Source: Symbiodinium sp. CCMP2592 (taxonomy: Eukaryota; Sar; Dinophyceae; Suessiales; Symbiodiniaceae). From it: a stretch of 64,000 nt of DNA. Below the pieces are notes generated by a model. That model saw nothing but the letters and a program-made list of their open reading frames with translations. It ran no database searches and was not told the DNA's origin. Made by a program: the position numbers and the translations under genes. The stretch spans positions 1,016,001-1,080,000 of the forward strand of contig CAJNDT010003557.1 of assembly GCA_905221615.1 (NCBI GenBank), in the 5' to 3' direction. Positions 61,591 to 64,000 of the stretch are shown here, piece after piece (the first letter of the stretch is position 1; each line of letters begins with the position of its first letter).

Positions 61591-62088
61591 GCCCCACCCA
61601 AAAGCCCTCGTTCCCATTCCATTCTCTGGGTCGTAAACTACAAGCCCTAAACTTCGTAAACCATCCATAAGCCCTACAGATACAGCCCGAAACCCCACAA
61701 GACACTGAAACCTAAATCCTAAGTCTTGCACGATACAGAACTTAAGACCATCAACCCCGAGCCTGGATTCTGCAGGTGGCGAACCTGGGCATGGAAAGGC
61801 GGAGCATCGGACCTGTGTCCCTGGCAGGGAAGCCGCTTCTTGGCGGCTGGTGTATGGGCTACTGTATCGGTAGCAGGGGCGACTATGAAGCCTGCTTTAA
61901 GGGTTACAATAGGGGTTCCTAGATGATGTACGTTTCAAAGGCTTTTGGAGGGCTTTATACATGTTCCTACCGTAGATTTAGGGACCTTTGTTATCTAGCC
62001 CTTTACCAACATCACTTTAACCTGAACAGAGGATCTTTGCATAAGAGAGTTAACCCTTGCTAGTCTTACCGTATTCGTTGATCTATAC

Positions 62089-62130
<42 letters not shown>

Positions 62131-62348
62131 ACGCATGTGCAGCAGCTCCGTTCTTTCATACTTGTGGGTTCGGGCGCGGAAATGCTGATTGTAGTTTGCT
62201 TGGTTTTGCCTGACAAGTTGTGGGCTCTTCTTTGGCCAGGTTGTGTTTGCAGAACTCACACGCCTCACACCAGCTATTTGGAGAATTTTGCTTGTTCGTG
62301 AGGTAATTCGTCAAGGCTCAGTTGCTCAAGATCCCTCCCCGACCCGAC

Positions 62349-62446
62349 TAGTATAGGAACCTGATGAAGAAACTCTGGGTTTGTATGTATGAAACCTAGT
62401 ATTTTGAGGTCATAGAGCCAGGCTTTCTTAATCAGGTTCGACATTG
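62349..62446 (+). mobile_element. Family G element, copy 2
   Basis: TAGTATAGGAACCTGATGAA (62349 onward) and TTAATCAGGTTCGACATT at the right; same TIR core as copy 1 at 37481, with a more diverged centre. Confidence 0.7.
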
Positions 62447-62567
62447 CTTTAATCCTGGCAAGATCTTTCCCTGAGCTAAGCCTCTTTTCCCGTGGGTGTC
62501 ACTGTCTTCTCTCGCTGGAATCTAGCCAAGACTTCTGGTGCACTCAGCTCTCTAGCCAAGACCCGAC

Positions 62568-62671
62568 TAAAGGGGCCTGAATGATAACCAATGCTAGTTT
62601 GGGGCTCCTTATTATCATTGTAGTATAATGGGGCCCGAAACCGTATTCTAATTATGAAGGCCCGGATATTA
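62568..62671 (+). mobile_element. Family B element between 17-bp direct repeats
   Basis: TAAAGGGGCCTGAATGATAA to AAGGCCCGGATATTA. AGCTCTCTAGCCAAGAC occurs at 62546-62562 and again at 62672-62688. Confidence 0.8.
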
Positions 62672-62747
62672 AGCTCTCTAGCCAAGACACTAGTCACCCT
62701 GAAATGGCTAGGTTAGCAATGTCTCCCCGACACAAGGCTCCTTGTAG

Positions 62748-62802
62748 GCTCGCGCCACCAGCCGCACATCGCCAACGACGCGGCGCTGACGCCGGCCCGC
62801 AG
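62748..62802 (+). CDS. Exon candidate
   Basis: Between CTTGTAG and a GT donor (GTTAGGC); reads SRHQPHIANDAALTPAR. A family B element begins 8 nt after it ends. Confidence 0.4.
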
Positions 62803-62809
62803 GTTAGGC

Positions 62810-62883
62810 TAATATAGGGGCCTTAATTACCTATACGATGTTGGGGGGTTCCGTATTATGATTATCAAGGCCCCTATATTATG
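62810..62883 (+). mobile_element. Family B element, compact copy
   Basis: TAATATAGGGGCCTTAATTA to TCAAGGCCCCTATATTA, 74 bp with near-perfect TIRs; probably young. Confidence 0.9.
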
Positions 62884-63337
62884 AGGCTGTTGAGGCTTCC
62901 GAGTGCCTTCCAGTCTCTTTCCTAGCCTAAATGAGCTGCTTCTCCGGCCCCGTTCCCTGCGCACGAGGTTTGAGGCGTGAGGACAGAGCGACATGTGTCT
63001 TCGGGTGCAGAGCTTGCACCATCCCTTCTTGGAGCCTTCTCTACCTAATCCCTTGTTTAAACCCCTAAGCCCACCCCTTTCCGAACCCCTGAACTTTTGA
63101 AGAGCTCAGCCCCGACAGCAGAGGGAAGGACGGAGCACGCACGGGCTCCAATGCACTGCCACACCCTTGGATTCTTTCCGTCAGCGTTTCATTCTCTTGT
63201 TGGGTATGTGACAGTGCCAGGCCCTACGCCGACCCCAGTTTTTCCGGCATCACCTCGGAAGCGAAATGAGGTGTACCTCAAGCGCCGTCATCGAAGCGTG
63301 TGGGCCCGATAGCACCGCATCAACTTCCCTGGCCCAG

Positions 63338-63400
63338 GAAGGGCTTCACGAATATCGTGGACCGGGACCACTTCTGCATTGCTTCGGAGGGTGGCGTCTT
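63338..63400 (+). CDS. Exon candidate
   Basis: After CTGGCCCAG; reads KGFTNIVDRDHFCIASEGG, then VFW, with a possible GT donor after GGTGGC. Function unknown; other frames are also partly open. Confidence 0.4.
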
Positions 63401-63477
63401 CTGGCTCCTATGCCTTACGAGCGGCAGGGCAGCATCTGAATCTGGGGAGGGCTCGGACTCTCCAGTTGGGTAGTTGC

Positions 63478-63569
63478 CATAATTACGGTCCCTTTTTGGG
63501 TACCCTAGATATTAGGTGCCGCATTATATTAAGGACCCAAAAAGGCACCATAGTTTTGACAAACCACCC
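63478..63569 (+). mobile_element. Family E element
   Basis: GGGTAGTTGCCATAATTACG at the left and ATAGTTTTGACAAACCACCC at the right. The sites AGTT and ACTT on the two sides are a 3-of-4 match to a 4-bp duplication. Confidence 0.75.
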
Positions 63570-63865
63570 ACTTGTTCTGTGATTTTCTGGGGGCTTGGGC
63601 AGATACGGGCAAACAGAAAGGACATGTACGAAACCCGGGAGTTCGGGTGTAACGCCTCAGATGTTGGTTGCAAGGGTTGGGTCATGTGTTCACCATTTCC
63701 CAAGCCCTGGAAAAAACAGCTCCTATCCCTGCTGCGAAGCCGGAACACTAAAACCCCCAAAGCCTCGAAGAAGTTCCTGCCTAAAGCCGTAGGTAAAGCT
63801 ATAGGGCTCCTTAGAGCAAAAGGTGAGTGAACATTTGGGGTGCCCTGAGCTTCCTACCCGCGATA

Positions 63866-64000
63866 TTACACCAAAATATACTGTCATGGGTAAATAAACA
63901 AATACATCAACAAATACATAAATAGATAAATCAGATATATAGCAAACAAATACATTTATACATCTACATATCTATTTGTTTATTTGGCTTGTTTGTTTGT
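63866..64000. repeat. AT-rich inverted repeat at window end
   Basis: Begins with ATATTACACCAAAA, shared with the L element at 34947. Then GTAAATAAACAAATACAT pairs with ATTTGTTTATTT near 63980. Probably continues beyond the window. Confidence 0.5.

Overview
The window looks like nuclear DNA from a dinoflagellate. A relative such as a chromerid or perkinsid cannot be excluded. The evidence is: dispersed TTTAGGG-like motifs; very short exons (about 29-102 nt) in large introns; a strong excess of GC over GT at intron 5' ends, with AG|G at 3' ends; a tandemly repeated single-exon gene family; and a weak match to the dinoflagellate spliced leader. There is no bacterial or organellar signature. Everything I could orient reads on the + strand. 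No rRNA, tRNA or CRISPR was seen.

Layout. (1) 1.8-17.8 kb: a segment present three times (about 1.83-6.22, 7.24-11.96 and 14.40-17.81 kb). Each copy carries a single-exon gene for a coiled-coil protein ending in a Hedgehog/intein (Hint)-like domain. Copy 1 is full length (660 aa), copy 2 is broken, and copy 3 lacks about 300 bp internally. A 456-bp interstitial telomere-like array lies in copy 2. (2) 20.3-23.4 kb: a gene encoding about 12.4 units of a 60-residue acidic/Ser-Ala repeat. (3) 24.9-28.7 kb: a spliced gene for a small, Cys-rich, multi-pass membrane protein. (4) 32-44.7 kb: many exon islands, including an ankyrin-like exon. Some may be the N-terminal part of the next gene. (5) 45.08-53.43 kb: a TKL/receptor-like-type protein kinase, traced through 17 exons from glycine loop to stop codon with consistent reading phase at nearly every junction. 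(6) 54.06-57.37 kb: another spliced gene of unknown function. (7) 57.4-64 kb: sparse exon islands among repeats.

The most unusual layer is a dense population of tiny hairpin elements (57-207 bp, mostly 75-110 bp) with terminal inverted repeats (TIRs). I sort them into about 12 families (A-L below); A (11 copies), B (about 20) and D (7) dominate. Target-site duplications can be read for several: TA for A and B, 4 bp for E, 9 bp for J. One family A copy can be compared with two neighbouring empty sites. Several elements end only 4-31 nt before an exon, and one regenerates the 3' splice site inside its own target duplication. In addition, introns tend to carry GGGTTTAGGG-type motifs near the 5' end and CCCTAAACCC-type motifs near the 3' end, so the two ends can pair. 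Together this looks like an introner-like process creating or remodelling introns. Function assignments beyond the kinase and the Hint-like domain are inference.
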